From Echinostoma caproni (taxonomy: Eukaryota; Platyhelminthes; Trematoda; Plagiorchiida; Echinostomatidae): a stretch of 16,346 nt of DNA. The notes beneath the pieces were generated by a model, which saw only the letters and a program-made list of their open reading frames with translations, made no database searches and was not told the origin of the DNA. The stretch spans positions 8,789 through 25,134 of the forward strand of contig UZAN01044304.1 of assembly GCA_900618425.1 (NCBI GenBank), given 5' to 3'. Both the position numbers and the translations under genes were made by a program. This document shows positions 1 through 9,250 of this stretch, piece after piece; positions within the stretch are counted from its first letter, which is position 1, and every line of letters starts with the position of its first letter.

Positions 1-118
1 GTGCGGTGAGTCTGTGTACGAGACTGACGTCAAATGAAGGGATTCGTATTTTCGGGGAGTAAAATATTTCGCAAACTAATTAGACCATATTTCAGCAACT
101 CACTCCGCAATAAAAACC

Positions 119-270
119 AATGAGCATCCTTGGGTTAGGCAGAACTGAGTGCTATCAACCGCGTACCCGGGTTGTGGATAGGGATTCATACCTTCACCGA
201 AGAAGGTTAGCCGTGAATAAGTTGTGACATACAACAACAAATAAACAGTGGCGAAAAACAGCGGTGATGA
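119..270 (-). repeat. Family R interspersed repeat, partial inverted copy (copy C)
   Basis: Read on the minus strand, this stretch matches the 3' third of two longer direct copies at about 4134-4622 and 15663-16150. Shared blocks in order are a CCGCTGTTT segment, TTGTTGTTGTATGTCACAAC, TTATTCACGGCTAACCTTC followed by TTCGGTGAAGGTAT, a CACAACCCGGG block, and a final CTTAACCC/CTAACCC-AAGG segment. In the minus-strand reading it keeps an open frame of 67 codons containing TYSRLTFFGEG, and that motif also reads through in copy B. It is 5'-truncated relative to the other copies, which is typical of retroposed elements. I do not recognise the family by name. It could be the 3' part of a LINE or a non-autonomous element. 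Boundaries are good to about 10 bases. Confidence 0.75.
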
Positions 271-2191
271 AAGGTATCTGACGTCAGAATCAGATCTGAC
301 CATAGTGTGACCACGTGACTATAGCGCATTCCATTGGTTTATCTTTGGGACTGTCATCTGTTAGAGGAAGAGTCATCTTTCCGGAGAACTTGGATGATTG
401 CTTGCCGTGCACTGCTGCTTTGTGGTCGATGCAGATAGTCACCCAGCGATGATTCCATTACTGGAATCCGTGGGAAAAATGTCGACTTGGATGTTCCATG
501 TCCGACGTTATTTAAGTATTAAGTTGTTTCTCAACTCTCCATGAGAAAATCGTCGAGATGTGACTCCACTTTGGACTCAGTGTCTGACCACAAGTTTTTT
601 GATTACCCGCATACGAACCAAGAAGTTTCATAAAAATGCTTTCAATTATCTCAGCTACTCTTCATCTGATTTGACATACCTATGGGTACATCTGTCCACT
701 GGGGAAACATCTTCCCGGAGTACCAGTTGCGAATCCAGTGTCAACAGCTCGGGGGACGTTCTGACAACCATCCAAATCAAGGTTAGATCTTTCTGTACGT
801 TCCACATACATCAGCTGGTCAATCTGAAGGCTCTTAAAAATCAAGATAGGACAGTACAATACCATTCTTGTATGATATCCAGAATATTTATTCGTCCAGC
901 GAACTCCATTCATACGTTCAAATTTAGGATCATGATTGCGGACCAGTTTGACCTAAAAAGTGGTTATTTTTTCAGACCGGATCAACTGCGATCTAACAAG
1001 ATAGAGGCAGTTCAGCATGGTTGAAAATCACCGGTTGATTTCACCTACGCTGCGTTATCTCTAAGTACATTATGGTTGAGTTGCACGACAGTTTGCTTAT
1101 CAACATGCATAAAAAAATTCTGTCTTTATTTGGATTTTTTAAACTGATAAAAATGTCATTGATTTTCTCAACTGTCACTGTACATCAATAACCCAATGAT
1201 GAGACATGAGAGCTTATCTCTCTGGTTCTTATTTTACGAAATCACTTTGCCCAAGCATCGTAAACATGGTAGAATGTCAAAATTTAAGTTTACGGAGTAA
1301 TGTTATTTGTGATTTTACATGAATTCAGACACTATAAAAAAGTGGATGACAGCAAACGCCTGGATCCGTGTTTTTTAAGGAATATCGGAAGAGTAATAAC
1401 AAATAATTTGAAAAACAAGAATTTTTACAAAAATCACGAATTACATGATTTAAAGTGATTTTGAAATTTATTTCTTGTTTTTCATTCGGTGAAATAAAGT
1501 AATAGTATCGAGTAAAAGTAAATGAAGGTGTCACTTTGTATCAGTTCGAATTTTTCTCGAAGCAAGAGATATAATAACTATTTAATGATTGAAAACATGT
1601 CATTGGTTATTACGCATGAACTGCCACTGTTGGTTTGGAAAACATATCATGCTCTTCAACACAGAAATTTTGAACCCGGATTCTATGGTTTGGGGTGAAA
1701 ATTCTGTGCAGAATCTATGGGTCTTTAGGTATAGATACATGCGTAATGGTTATGACCATTTACTCCTTATTGAAGACTAAACTGTAACCGTATAATGACA
1801 AATCAAACTTCCCGTAATAAACACAGATAAACCTTCGTGTGTTCGACTTCATTTCTCTCACTCATCAAAATGTGCCTACTCATTCATAGTAAGTAGTTCA
1901 TTTCAAAATTTCAATAACGATCACATATTCCTATGCCTTGATAAACCAACGATTAACGGTTCGTCTATACCAGAAGATGTCAGAGAGCAATGGATCTTGC
2001 ATTCGACCGATATCCTTCACGATCCGATTTGATACTCGAAATTTAACTAGGCGTCTGATTGATAGAAGATGCCTTCACAGTTAGTAGGTAACAAAACCAG
2101 TTCAAACGAATTCCGTTTGTGCTCTCTCGGGGGTACCATTTGCATTCTAAATTCTAATGCTGGAGATACCAGAAAGTGTTCCAAGCGTTAG
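271..2191. other. No recognisable gene; probable intronic or intergenic DNA
   Basis: I see no gene here. The longest open frame, 560-1024 on the + strand (154 codons, starting at GTG rather than ATG), has no motif I know, and its length is within what chance gives in a window this size. The minus-strand frame at 680-913 overlaps it and is equally unrecognised. The stretch around 1100-1560 is AT-rich with many short T and A runs and an AATAAA at about 1493, which cannot be tied to a gene. Confidence 0.5.
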
Positions 2192-2740
2192 TTGTTATCC
2201 ACCAACAAAAGAGACTCGAAAATGGTTGACGTTTGGAAATGGACAGAAGTGAATCCAGGTATGCGTTCTCTGAATCAATCGTTCAGAGTTACAGATTATT
2301 GGACCAACGGTGACCTTGCAAGTCCACGAATTTGGAAATGGATTAATGCGTCCATTCCCGGAAAAACTCCTGAAGTTGAAATACTTGTCAAATATTAAAC
2401 ATCGAAAAGGGTTACTCATATACCTCGAGCAAGAAAGCAAAGCGGTTCAATATACCATTGGAGACCATACTCCAGCGGAGCACAAATCCTCCACCACGAC
2501 AAAAGAATGTTTATTGATCTTATGAACACTGGACAGGTGATGATTGTGTTTGCTAAACCATAAGTTCAGTACCGAAATGTACCACAAACGATTGAAAGAG
2601 ATGAAGGAAAATGGGGAACCTTCCAGGACGTCATCTTCAAGTACCATTCCACCATTAGTGGCACTGCAGACGCAAACAACTTTACCTGGAATATTTTTGT
2701 TGCGACTGGGCAAAAACATTTTCTTCATGATCGGCATTTT
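2192..2740 (+). pseudogene. Unidentified coding-like stretch, interrupted by two stops
   Basis: One + strand frame stays almost open for about 180 codons, broken only by TAA at 2396-2398 and another TAA near 2558. The translation looks protein-like: tryptophan-rich early (VDVWKWTEV, then WKWINASIPGK), then a segment around HHDKRMFIDLMNTGQVMIV, then KWGTFQDVIFKY and ADANNFTWNIFVATGQKHF. There is no ATG at the open-frame start (the first codon is TTG), and no splice sites clearly bracket it. I do not recognise the family. It could be a decayed transposable-element or host protein, a pair of exons misread across an intron, or chance. Frame and balanced composition are the only support. Confidence 0.25.
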
Positions 2741-3997
2741 TCATAGTGGAACAAGGCAATCAAGGGTTGGTGAAGGAACAACGCAAAGAACAGAAACTCC
2801 GCTTTTCACTAAGGCAGAGATCCAGTACCGAAATGCACCAAATAGCGTTGAACTCGAATTATGACGATTCATGTGTGTAAACAACGTCACCTCAAAGTAG
2901 TAAGGGTTTTGATGGAACAGTGATCGACCAGAAGTTGCTCGATCTGGTGCGTCTCACTCTGATTAAAAAATCCTCAACTGGCACAATCCACTTACAAGGG
3001 GAACTTGTGATCTACTTTGACAGCGAACATATTGACCAAATATGCGGAATATCATGATAAACGGTGTATTTTCTTTCCGAAAGAAGCCAAGTATTCACTT
3101 CAAACTGACGCCATACACAAAGTCTAAAACAGTCGGTATCAGAGTCAGACGTTGGCTATCGATGGCCCATCGATCTCATGGCTCCATTTCAGGGAGAAGC
3201 AAAACATTGTGCTTCTGATGAAGCACTTATCAAAGTGAAACACCCCGATCAGATTTGTGGAAAAGAAAGATAATGCGGCAAGCATGGGAGTGATGGGGCA
3301 TATGTTGGCCAATCACGTTGACCCGTAGAATATCCTTTAATAGCAATGACCATATTTTGGATACGAAGAATCTTGCATGCACTAACGCAATTTGGGTGAT
3401 AAAAGACTACGCATGAGTCCCGAATAGTGACCGTGATTAGCGGACAAAGAGGAAAATTCACTACTTCCATAATTGCAGACACATGGCTGGCCCGCACAGG
3501 CAGATGCGAACAAAACATCGTTTGAATTGATGTACCATAAGTTGTCTGAATTGCTTAGATACCAAGTAATGTAGGCTATTATCTCAGCGGCTGCAAGAGG
3601 TATGCTCGCTATCGATTGAATGAGCCATATCCCAACCCCGGGAAAATCCACCTGTCTGAAATACACGGAAAACAAATATACTTCCAAAGGGTTCCCAGGT
3701 AAAGTTCAAGTAATATGCCAGGTGATTTTCTAACTGACCAAACTCAACGAAGTGGCCCCTCGGACGGAAAGTTCCGTACATCGTATTGCGAGAAGTGGGC
3801 CGTGTACAAAATTCAGAAATTGAACAACATCAGCAGTGCGAACATGAATGCAAGTGAAAGATGGCACAATGAAACTATCTCTACCCCACTTCATCGTCGC
3901 AGCTCAAACGCTTGCGAACAAAGCGGCCTAAAGATTGTTGTCAGTGCCAAACAGGTTTGCGGTCCTTGCTCACTGCCCAAACAGCTTTTTAACCCGT
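2741..3997. other. No recognisable gene
   Basis: Nothing here can be assigned. The + strand frame at about 2764-3280 has medium-length open pieces broken by several stops. On the minus strand, overlapping open frames at 3382-3687 and 3584-3781 include a hydrophobic run (GIWLIQSIASIPLAAAEIIA) that could be a membrane segment. No flanking exon structure or family motif supports a gene. A short 20-base near-duplication (CAGTACCGAAATG...) occurs at about 2566 and 2822. Confidence 0.45.
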
Positions 3998-4012
3998 GGG
4001 TGGGTGGGTGGG
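3998..4012 (+). other. G-quadruplex motif, four GGG runs
   Basis: The bases read GGGTGGGTGGGTGGG: four runs of three G separated by single T loops. This is the canonical pattern for a very stable parallel G-quadruplex in the + strand. It lies about 120 bases upstream of family R copy A and next to no recognised gene, so a regulatory role is not shown. It may simply be a short GGGT minisatellite. Confidence 0.8.
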
Positions 4013-4133
4013 TGCAGATGCAGGTAGGTGCTACTTGCACTGAACATTTATTTTGTTGCGCACCAAGTAAAAACTTCTATGATTTCTCACAGTTTCTCGA
4101 AGCTTGAACAGCACAAGACTGTGTGTTTCGTGT

Positions 4134-4622
4134 ACTTGCTTACTTTACTGCGACTGGCTCTTTGGAAAGGATAAGCCAGATCCACACATGACCACGATGA
4201 AGATCATGAGGTTTCTTAGGGGTTTGGTACAACAGACGTCCCCAGCGTCACTCGGCGTTTGTTTTGTTTTTCAAGGCGCAACTCTAGCCTTTGTACAACT
4301 AAGTGCGAACTGCAACGCAGCAGGAAGTAATCCCTCGCCTCGGAAGTGCGGAGGTCAATGACTTTAGTTTTAAAAGGCCAGTCACATCGACCTTTGTCAT
4401 GACGCCGTCATTGGGCTTAGACGGCTTTTGAATAGGATCCAGGTGACCAGCCTGAAACCTACCACACCCTAATAGTGCCACCGCCGCTGTTTGTTCGCGA
4501 CTGCTAATTTGTTGCGGTATGCCATAACTTATTCACCGCTAACCTTCCTCGGTTAAGGTAACTACCTATCCACAACCCGGGGACGCGGTTGGTAGCATTC
4601 AGCTCCGCCTAACTCCTGTGGA
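4134..4622 (+). repeat. Family R interspersed repeat, long direct copy (copy A)
   Basis: This copy aligns along its length with 15663-16150 in the same orientation, with many substitutions and small indels, so both are old. Shared landmarks in order are TTTACT.CTGCTGGCT-like, AATAAGCC/GATAAGCCA, GATCATG, AGACGTC, GCAACGCAGCAGGAAGTAAT, CACATCGACC, CGCCGTCATTGGG, GTGACC.GCCTGAAACC, ACCACACCCT, and the 3' block CTTATTCACCGCTAACCTTC with CCACAACCCGGGGACGC. Three related copies in 16 kb suggest a high-copy family. No transposase, integrase or reverse transcriptase is encoded. It may be the 3' non-coding end of a LINE or a non-autonomous element. Ends are approximate; no target-site duplication was seen. 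Confidence 0.8.
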
Positions 4623-5285
4623 TGTTAATAAACTGTTCAACTGTTTGGTCATCAATTTGAAAGTGTTTCATGCAAAATTTCTTTTACAATTTTCACCCCC
4701 TATTTCGCATCCACGCATTTCATTCTGACCATAAACAGTTGCTCAATTTGACTCTCGAATTATGAAATTAGAACGGCGCTGAGAACAACAATGATCCAAA
4801 CACGAAAGTCCCTGGAGCTGACCCCAATGGGTACACAAACCCGTTAAGCTTCGCTGATGAGTCGCCACAAGGATGAAACAGCTCATCAATCCTCTTCGTT
4901 GGTTATTAAACACACCTAAACACATACACACACACACCAAACGTCAGCACAGTTAGAGGGTAAAACGTGGCACAATAATAACAGTTTTCACCGAAGTTGG
5001 ACTGGAACCCTGATCGGTATAGAGGAGAATACAAATGCAGTGGATTGCTTACAAGAGATCCGCATCAAAACAAGGGAAGAAAAAGAGTGGCAGAGAGAGA
5101 GCGCGAAGACATTCCCGTGTCGTCAGGTTGATCTCTCAGTCAGTGATGTAGACGTTTTCGTCGAAGGGGTAAAGTGGGAACTGTGAAATGTTTCAGCGGA
5201 AATGTGTCTCAAATTCATTCCCGGGAACCAGTATGACCAAGATTTGTCTGCGTCAACTAATGGAGGACTGCACCTCCCTCGCTGA
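4623..5285. other. No gene seen; CA and GA simple repeats
   Basis: This gap lies between copy A and the CR1-like fragment. It contains a short CA microsatellite at 4926-4937 and a short GA run at about 5092-5101. The last 100 bases may belong to the 5' side of the decayed CR1-like element, but I could not recognise conserved residues there. Confidence 0.5.
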
Positions 5286-6250
5286 ATGCATCTTATTCAA
5301 CACCCTTTACTAACCAACGTATCATTCACTAACGAAAAGGCTAAAGCGAAGGTATTGCCTTTGAGGAAGAGTTCATCGCCAGGTGCAGATGATATTCACC
5401 CCCAAACCCTGATCAAATCAAATATCCGAGCCATTAGATTTCCGATTCCACGAGGATATTCGATCATACTACAGTCCCACCGTCCCGGAAGTAAGAAGTA
5501 ATTTCATCCAGTTACAAAGGCGGTTGCTGGGGTAATCCCGCTAACCACCGCTATGTAACCCTCCTTCCAGTGTTGTCCAAAGTCATGGAGCCCATAGTAG
5601 CAGACTCTCTGATGGAATTCCTAGGGAAGCCCAACGTTCTGTCACCTAGGCAATTTGCATCCCGACAGAAGCTATCCTGCGCTACCAATCTGCTCGTCGC
5701 ACAAGAAGAACGAACAAGAACAGATGATGGTGGCAATACAGTAGATGTTATTTATCTTGAATTCTCGGGTGAACCACAAAATCCTACTGCGACAACTCAG
5801 TAATTACGGTTTTCGGGTCTTCATGCTTGATCCATTTCTCCAAAATCGGACGATCTCAGTACTTGTTTCTGCTTCACTTACCAGTCCTATTAACGTTACC
5901 CACGGGGTTTCCCAAAGATTTTTGCTTAGCCCTCACTTTGTCCTAGCATTCATAAACGACCTACCGAATGCTCTGGGGCTACAATCGTTACTGTTTGCAG
6001 ATAACGCCAAAATATGGAATACAATGGCGCAACCAGCGAGCTCGCTGGTACTCCAGGAAAAACTGGAAGCAGCTCATGTTTGGTCTCTTTTGAACGATAT
6101 TGAATTCAATGTACCCAAGTGTAAGGTTCTATCTCTACGAAACAAAAGGCGATTTTCATACTTCCGCGGAATTGAAAAACTGTCACGTTTTAAGTGAGGA
6201 GGACCTGGGAATCATCATTCAACTGCTCACTGCCCACTCAACTGCGCCAG
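5286..6250 (+). mobile_element. Dead CR1/Jockey-type LINE fragment (reverse transcriptase domain)
   Basis: Reverse transcriptase motifs appear in order across three frames. RT block 1 (SSPGADDIHP) is at 5373-5402. The KGG..NPANHRYVTLL...SKVME block starts near 5516 (YKGG from 5513). The FGFR-like site is decayed to FASR near 5655. The YLDFSKAF catalytic A motif is replaced by YLEFSG near 5750, where the frame shifts. NHKILLRQLSNYGF follows, then the VPQGSVLGP B motif decayed to VSQRFLLSP near 5910. The C motif FADD reads FADN at 5994-6005. A second frameshift precedes SEEDLGIII at about 6193-6219. This order is typical of CR1/Jockey-clade LINEs, which copy RNA into DNA at the target. Loss of a catalytic aspartate and the frameshifts make this copy inactive. 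The endonuclease domain and 3' end are not recognised. Confidence 0.88.
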
Positions 6251-6509
6251 GTTGTCGAATGCAGCTGTAAAGATTCCTTAGGTGTGTGGGTTCAGTCAAT
6301 GAGCCCGTCTGTCAATCAGTTTGAATACGAGATGAACTCTTTCATCAATCCGTTTTGCTCCATATATTTTTTCGTATTCATACATGCTTCAGATGCGTCA
6401 TTAACATGGTAGAGTTGTAATTGTTTTTATTCAGGACTTTTCATACCACGAAATGAAAAACTCATTCCGATGTTTTTGGTCAAAATGTTTGCCAAATTTG
6501 CTTTTCCAG
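6251..6509 (+). other. Probable end of intron with 3' splice site
   Basis: This stretch separates the LINE fragment from the kinase exon and ends in TTTGCTTTTCCAG, a pyrimidine-rich tract followed by AG at 6508-6509. An ATG at 6453 opens the same frame as the exon, but its 19 codons do not resemble a kinase, while similarity starts exactly at 6510. I therefore read it as intron. Confidence 0.65.
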
Positions 6510-6854
6510 ATCCTGTTAAGATTTGTGCGTCTATTGGAAGAATGTTGGTGCGCACGACCGGAAGAACGGCTCACAATGCTTCGAATTAAAAAGACCCTGG
6601 GAGAATTGATTTCCCGAGAGAAAGAATCCTATTCAAATCCAACGGACACTGTAGAAGAGACAGAACTTCAGATGAACCAAAGGGATGATAAGTCGAACCA
6701 ATTGTTGGACAACAATTTCCTAACCGGCACTGCTTTGACCTATCTAAAAGGTAATGTAGCGAATTATTATAAGCGTATTGCAAACAGGCGAGAGAGAGAG
6801 AGAGAGAGCAGAGAGATTGTAACTTTCTACCACAGAGCTGACAAATGTCACTGA
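6510..6854 (+). CDS. TGF-beta superfamily type I receptor kinase, last coding exon (partial gene)
   Basis: The translation begins ILLRFVRLLEECWCARPEER and continues LTMLRIKKTLGEL. This is the closing segment (subdomain XI) of the kinase domain in ALK-type type I receptors, where a conserved ECW, an invariant arginine in ERLT and RIKKTL occur in this order. These receptors sit in the plasma membrane, are phosphorylated by type II receptors on a GS box, and phosphorylate receptor Smads. The exon starts right after a splice AG. By my recollection that is the same codon boundary as the last coding exon of vertebrate TGFBR1 (13 residues up to the CW tryptophan in both). After the kinase end comes an acidic, polar tail of about 80 residues to TGA at 6852-6854, longer than in vertebrate receptors. 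A possible donor (AAAAG|GTAATG, GT at 6751) could remove the last third. Upstream exons are absent from the window. TGF-beta/activin versus BMP subtype cannot be decided. Confidence 0.8.
   Translation: MLLRFVRLLEECWCARPEERLTMLRIKKTLGELISREKESYSNPTDTVEETELQMNQRDDKSNQLLDNNFLTGTALTYLKGNVANYYKRIANRRERERESREIVTFYHRADKCH
6790..6808 (+). repeat. GA microsatellite inside the receptor C-terminal frame
   Basis: There are 19 bases of alternating G and A, encoding alternating R and E (RRERERES) in the receptor tail frame. A 2-base length change would shift the frame and alter the final 20 or so residues. Confidence 0.85.
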
Positions 6855-6951
6855 TTTTAAGCTATCGATTTTATTCTCACCATGATCTGTCTCATGGGAT
6901 GGAACTTGAATATTTTTCAGCTCTTAGTTCAAACGATTTGACAGCATCCTA

Positions 6952-6967
6952 ATATATATATATATAT
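6952..6967. repeat. (AT)8 microsatellite
   Basis: Eight exact AT units, about 100 bases after the receptor stop codon and 27 bases before a 16-base perfect palindrome. AT tracts are common slippage sites and possible element junctions. Confidence 0.85.
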
Positions 6968-6993
6968 TTGATTGAGTACTCTACAACTGGAGC

Positions 6994-7009
6994 CTTTGGC
7001 TAGCCAAAG
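6994..7009. repeat. 16-base perfect palindrome
   Basis: CTTTGGCTAGCCAAAG is its own reverse complement. It lies between the (AT)8 tract and the RTE-like element. There is no loop, so cruciform formation would need strong supercoiling. Its function is unknown. Confidence 0.8.
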
Positions 7010-7201
7010 CCTAGTCCTCGGCGGGGTGGAAAAACTGCAAACGGCGCTGGTGTCCGATTCGTCGGATCATATGCCTGTTGGACGGTGTCAAACGACCAAG
7101 GTACCGCATACACCTTGATGCCCAATCGAGCCGGTGACCATTGCCACAACCAGGAAGTTGTGTGTGTGGTTCGTACGTCTCCCCATGGTTGGTTTAGAAT
7201 C

Positions 7202-7680
7202 AACCTGCGTCATCTATTGCACCGTGATGACATCCGACTGCCCTTTAAGGGAAGGGTGTACATCGCCCTAGTTCTTGGCCTTCTGCTTTACGGTTTAAAG
7301 ACCTGGCACCGCGGGGTTGAGGATGCTAATCGACTTTCTGTATTCGACCACCGAAGATGGTGTCTGGTAGGAACAACTGGTAAGTACTGACGAGGTTCAG
7401 CGTCGTGTGCTGGATACTGATAGTTGAACTCTAACAGGAGTAATCGTTCGAAACCGCCCCTGATCATTCGGTCATGTTTTTCGGATGCTTGCACATAGTC
7501 TACTCCTCCCTGCTCTCTTGACACATGCTGAGTAATGTCCGAAGAAACATCGCGAGGGTCAAACCGTGCCATGAAGTAATGGTATGAAGAAGATAGTTCG
7601 AGATAGAACTTTGCTTGGTGCAATCCGACTTCCAAAAAGGGGTCTAAACGATAAGGATTGTGGTTGGTTAGATAGGCAGA
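7202..7680 (+). mobile_element. Decayed RTE-like LINE, C-terminal part of the ORF
   Basis: The frame from 7202 reads NLRHLLHRDDIRLPFKGRVY, then LLYGLKTW, VEDANRLSVFDHR. This is the conserved region after the reverse transcriptase core in RTE-type LINEs, where IKGRVY, LLYGSETW and VFDHR are typical. After a frameshift between about 7387 and 7470, the element continues with GHVFRMLAHS (7470 on), PKKHREGQ, GMKK (7581 on) and LLGAIRLPKRG, the usual tail of these proteins. Two in-frame stops (at 7533 and about 7566) confirm it is dead. Residues before 7202 do not match what I know of the family, so the copy is 5'-truncated or rearranged. The 3' end is estimated from the last recognisable residues. 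Confidence 0.82.
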
Positions 7681-9061
7681 GATGTGGCTCAGAACAGAAG
7701 TCAGTTACGCGAATGCTGTACGGTTTGATTGTCGATATCGTGTGCCCCCACAAAAAGCGACAAACTAACACGAAAAGTATCCGAAATTGTGCGGTGAAAC
7801 CAACGAAAGCCACTGCTATTCTAATTATCCTAATTCGGTGAATTTTTCGATTTCCGTACAGCTATTTCATGCACTCAACCTGTCCACCATTTCGTTATTT
7901 TTGTTGATGCGTTGAGAAAACCATACGTGTTCTCAGTCGGGTGACACAATGCGTGCAGTGAAAGGGAGCGTGATACAAGGTTATTATCATCGCAAACGTA
8001 GGTACATCACAAAAACCTCTTCTACGCACAGATCAGGCCTCAAATTGTTAAGGGATGATCGCCTTCTTTGAACCGAAGCGTCCATTTGGTTTGAAGTTTG
8101 AAGCAATATCGTGCTATTGCGCATTCAGGAAGTTTACCTCCTCGAAGTACCGATTTCTGATCAACAGGCAATGTTCAGTCTTCCTGACCGATGGCGAATC
8201 GTAGGTGCATTGTGAAAAATATGAATGCAACTGTAGGAGGCTGAACCGTAGGTGCTGCCTACGTTTGATTGATTTATGGAGTTGATTGATACCTGGACCA
8301 TGTTCGACTTTGCGGCAAGACAGATGGACTCAATTACAGTACGCAGAAGATGACCAACCCTCGTAATTATTTAATTATTTCCTTTAAATGGTATCACGAT
8401 AACAAAGGGGTTTCTTTTCTACCGTTCAATATTTTGGCCTGTAGGCATTAGGTGTGTTATGTATTGTTATGTATTAATGGTGAGGGAGTAGATGAGGTAT
8501 TGATCAATTCACTTGACTCACTTACTAGAACCATCAGACTAAACAAGCACCGAACTCTGCCGAAAAAAGGTTCCTATAACTCCACTTTTTAACTTGTAGA
8601 GACTAAAAGCATTGTCAGTCTGAGCTCAGCCCTTATCCATGCACCCTTGTTGTGAATGGGCGTGTGGAGAGTGCCTTGTCAGCAACAATTCGATAGAAAT
8701 GGCGGTGATTCATTACGTTCACACGTTCTAACCTGAAACTGATATTACTGTGCCTCCGGATCAGTTTGTTGAACAGGTCCCTGGCAGCGTTTTTGGTTAC
8801 CCAACGTGTCACTAACTGTACAGTCCTGAACCATTGAGCTTTTCAACTTGCTTCCAAATTTTTGCATAACAAAAGATCAGCTGAGAATAGTCAAAGTAAG
8901 CTTAACCTAACCGTTTCATCTATCCGACAGCAGATTCTACCACTGCAAACTACAAACACACAATTCAACTAATGTTCTTAATTCATTCGGTGGAACTCCA
9001 ATTTGACTAGCGCTTTGGGCAACTTTTGTATTTATGGAAGTTGATTTGTGGTGCTGAGGTC
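7681..9061. other. No gene seen
   Basis: The first 160 bases may be the 3' end of the RTE-like element. The rest has no open frame of note on either strand and no recognised repeat. Small local features are an inverted pair CGTAGG..CCTACG near 8248-8263 and a short duplication of TGTTATGTATT near 8455-8476. Confidence 0.55.
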
Positions 9062-9250
9062 TCCTCTTTTTTTTCATTTCATTTTACTTCTATTTATTGA
9101 ATGCGCAAAGATATAATTTTCAGGAAGAGGGCAGCGGCCAATCAAAGAACTGCTATTCAAAACACAACAGGGGAAGTCAGACGGTGGTGATGTGATTCGA
9201 ACACAGCCCCGGGGTGATAATTTGGTGGCGTTACCACCGGGCCACCACCG
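9062..9250 (-). mobile_element. tRNA-derived SINE-like element, copy 1
   Basis: Read on the minus strand, the element starts with a tRNA-like head. An A-box-like TGGCCCGGTGG (plus positions 9234-9244) matches the pol III consensus at 10 of 11 positions. About 30 bases on, a B-box-like TGTTCGAATCA (9193-9203) matches at 9 of 11. The spacing fits an internal RNA polymerase III promoter. A body of about 90 bases follows, containing a CAGTTCTTTGATTGGCCGCT-like block, and it ends in an A-rich tail (T-rich on the plus strand, 9065-9110). A diverged second copy at 10882-11092 shares head, body and tail in the same order. The family is not recognised by name; limits are approximate. Confidence 0.7.

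Noticed and set aside
560..1024. Longest open reading frame in the window (154 codons)
   Set aside because: It starts at GTG, has no recognisable motif or splice context, and its length is reachable by chance in 16 kb read in six frames.
2560..2850. Near-duplicate CAGTACCGAAATG(T/C)ACC at about 2566 and 2822
   Set aside because: The match is limited to about 20 bases and the flanks do not align, so it is likely coincidence or a remnant too short to interpret.
3382..3781. Minus-strand membrane-protein-like frames
   Set aside because: A hydrophobic run is visible, but the overlapping frames, lack of splice sites and lack of any family motif do not support a gene.
6453..6509. ATG at 6453 as the true start of the kinase frame
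   Set aside because: The 19 codons before 6510 are unlike any receptor kinase, and a good 3' splice site ends exactly where similarity begins.
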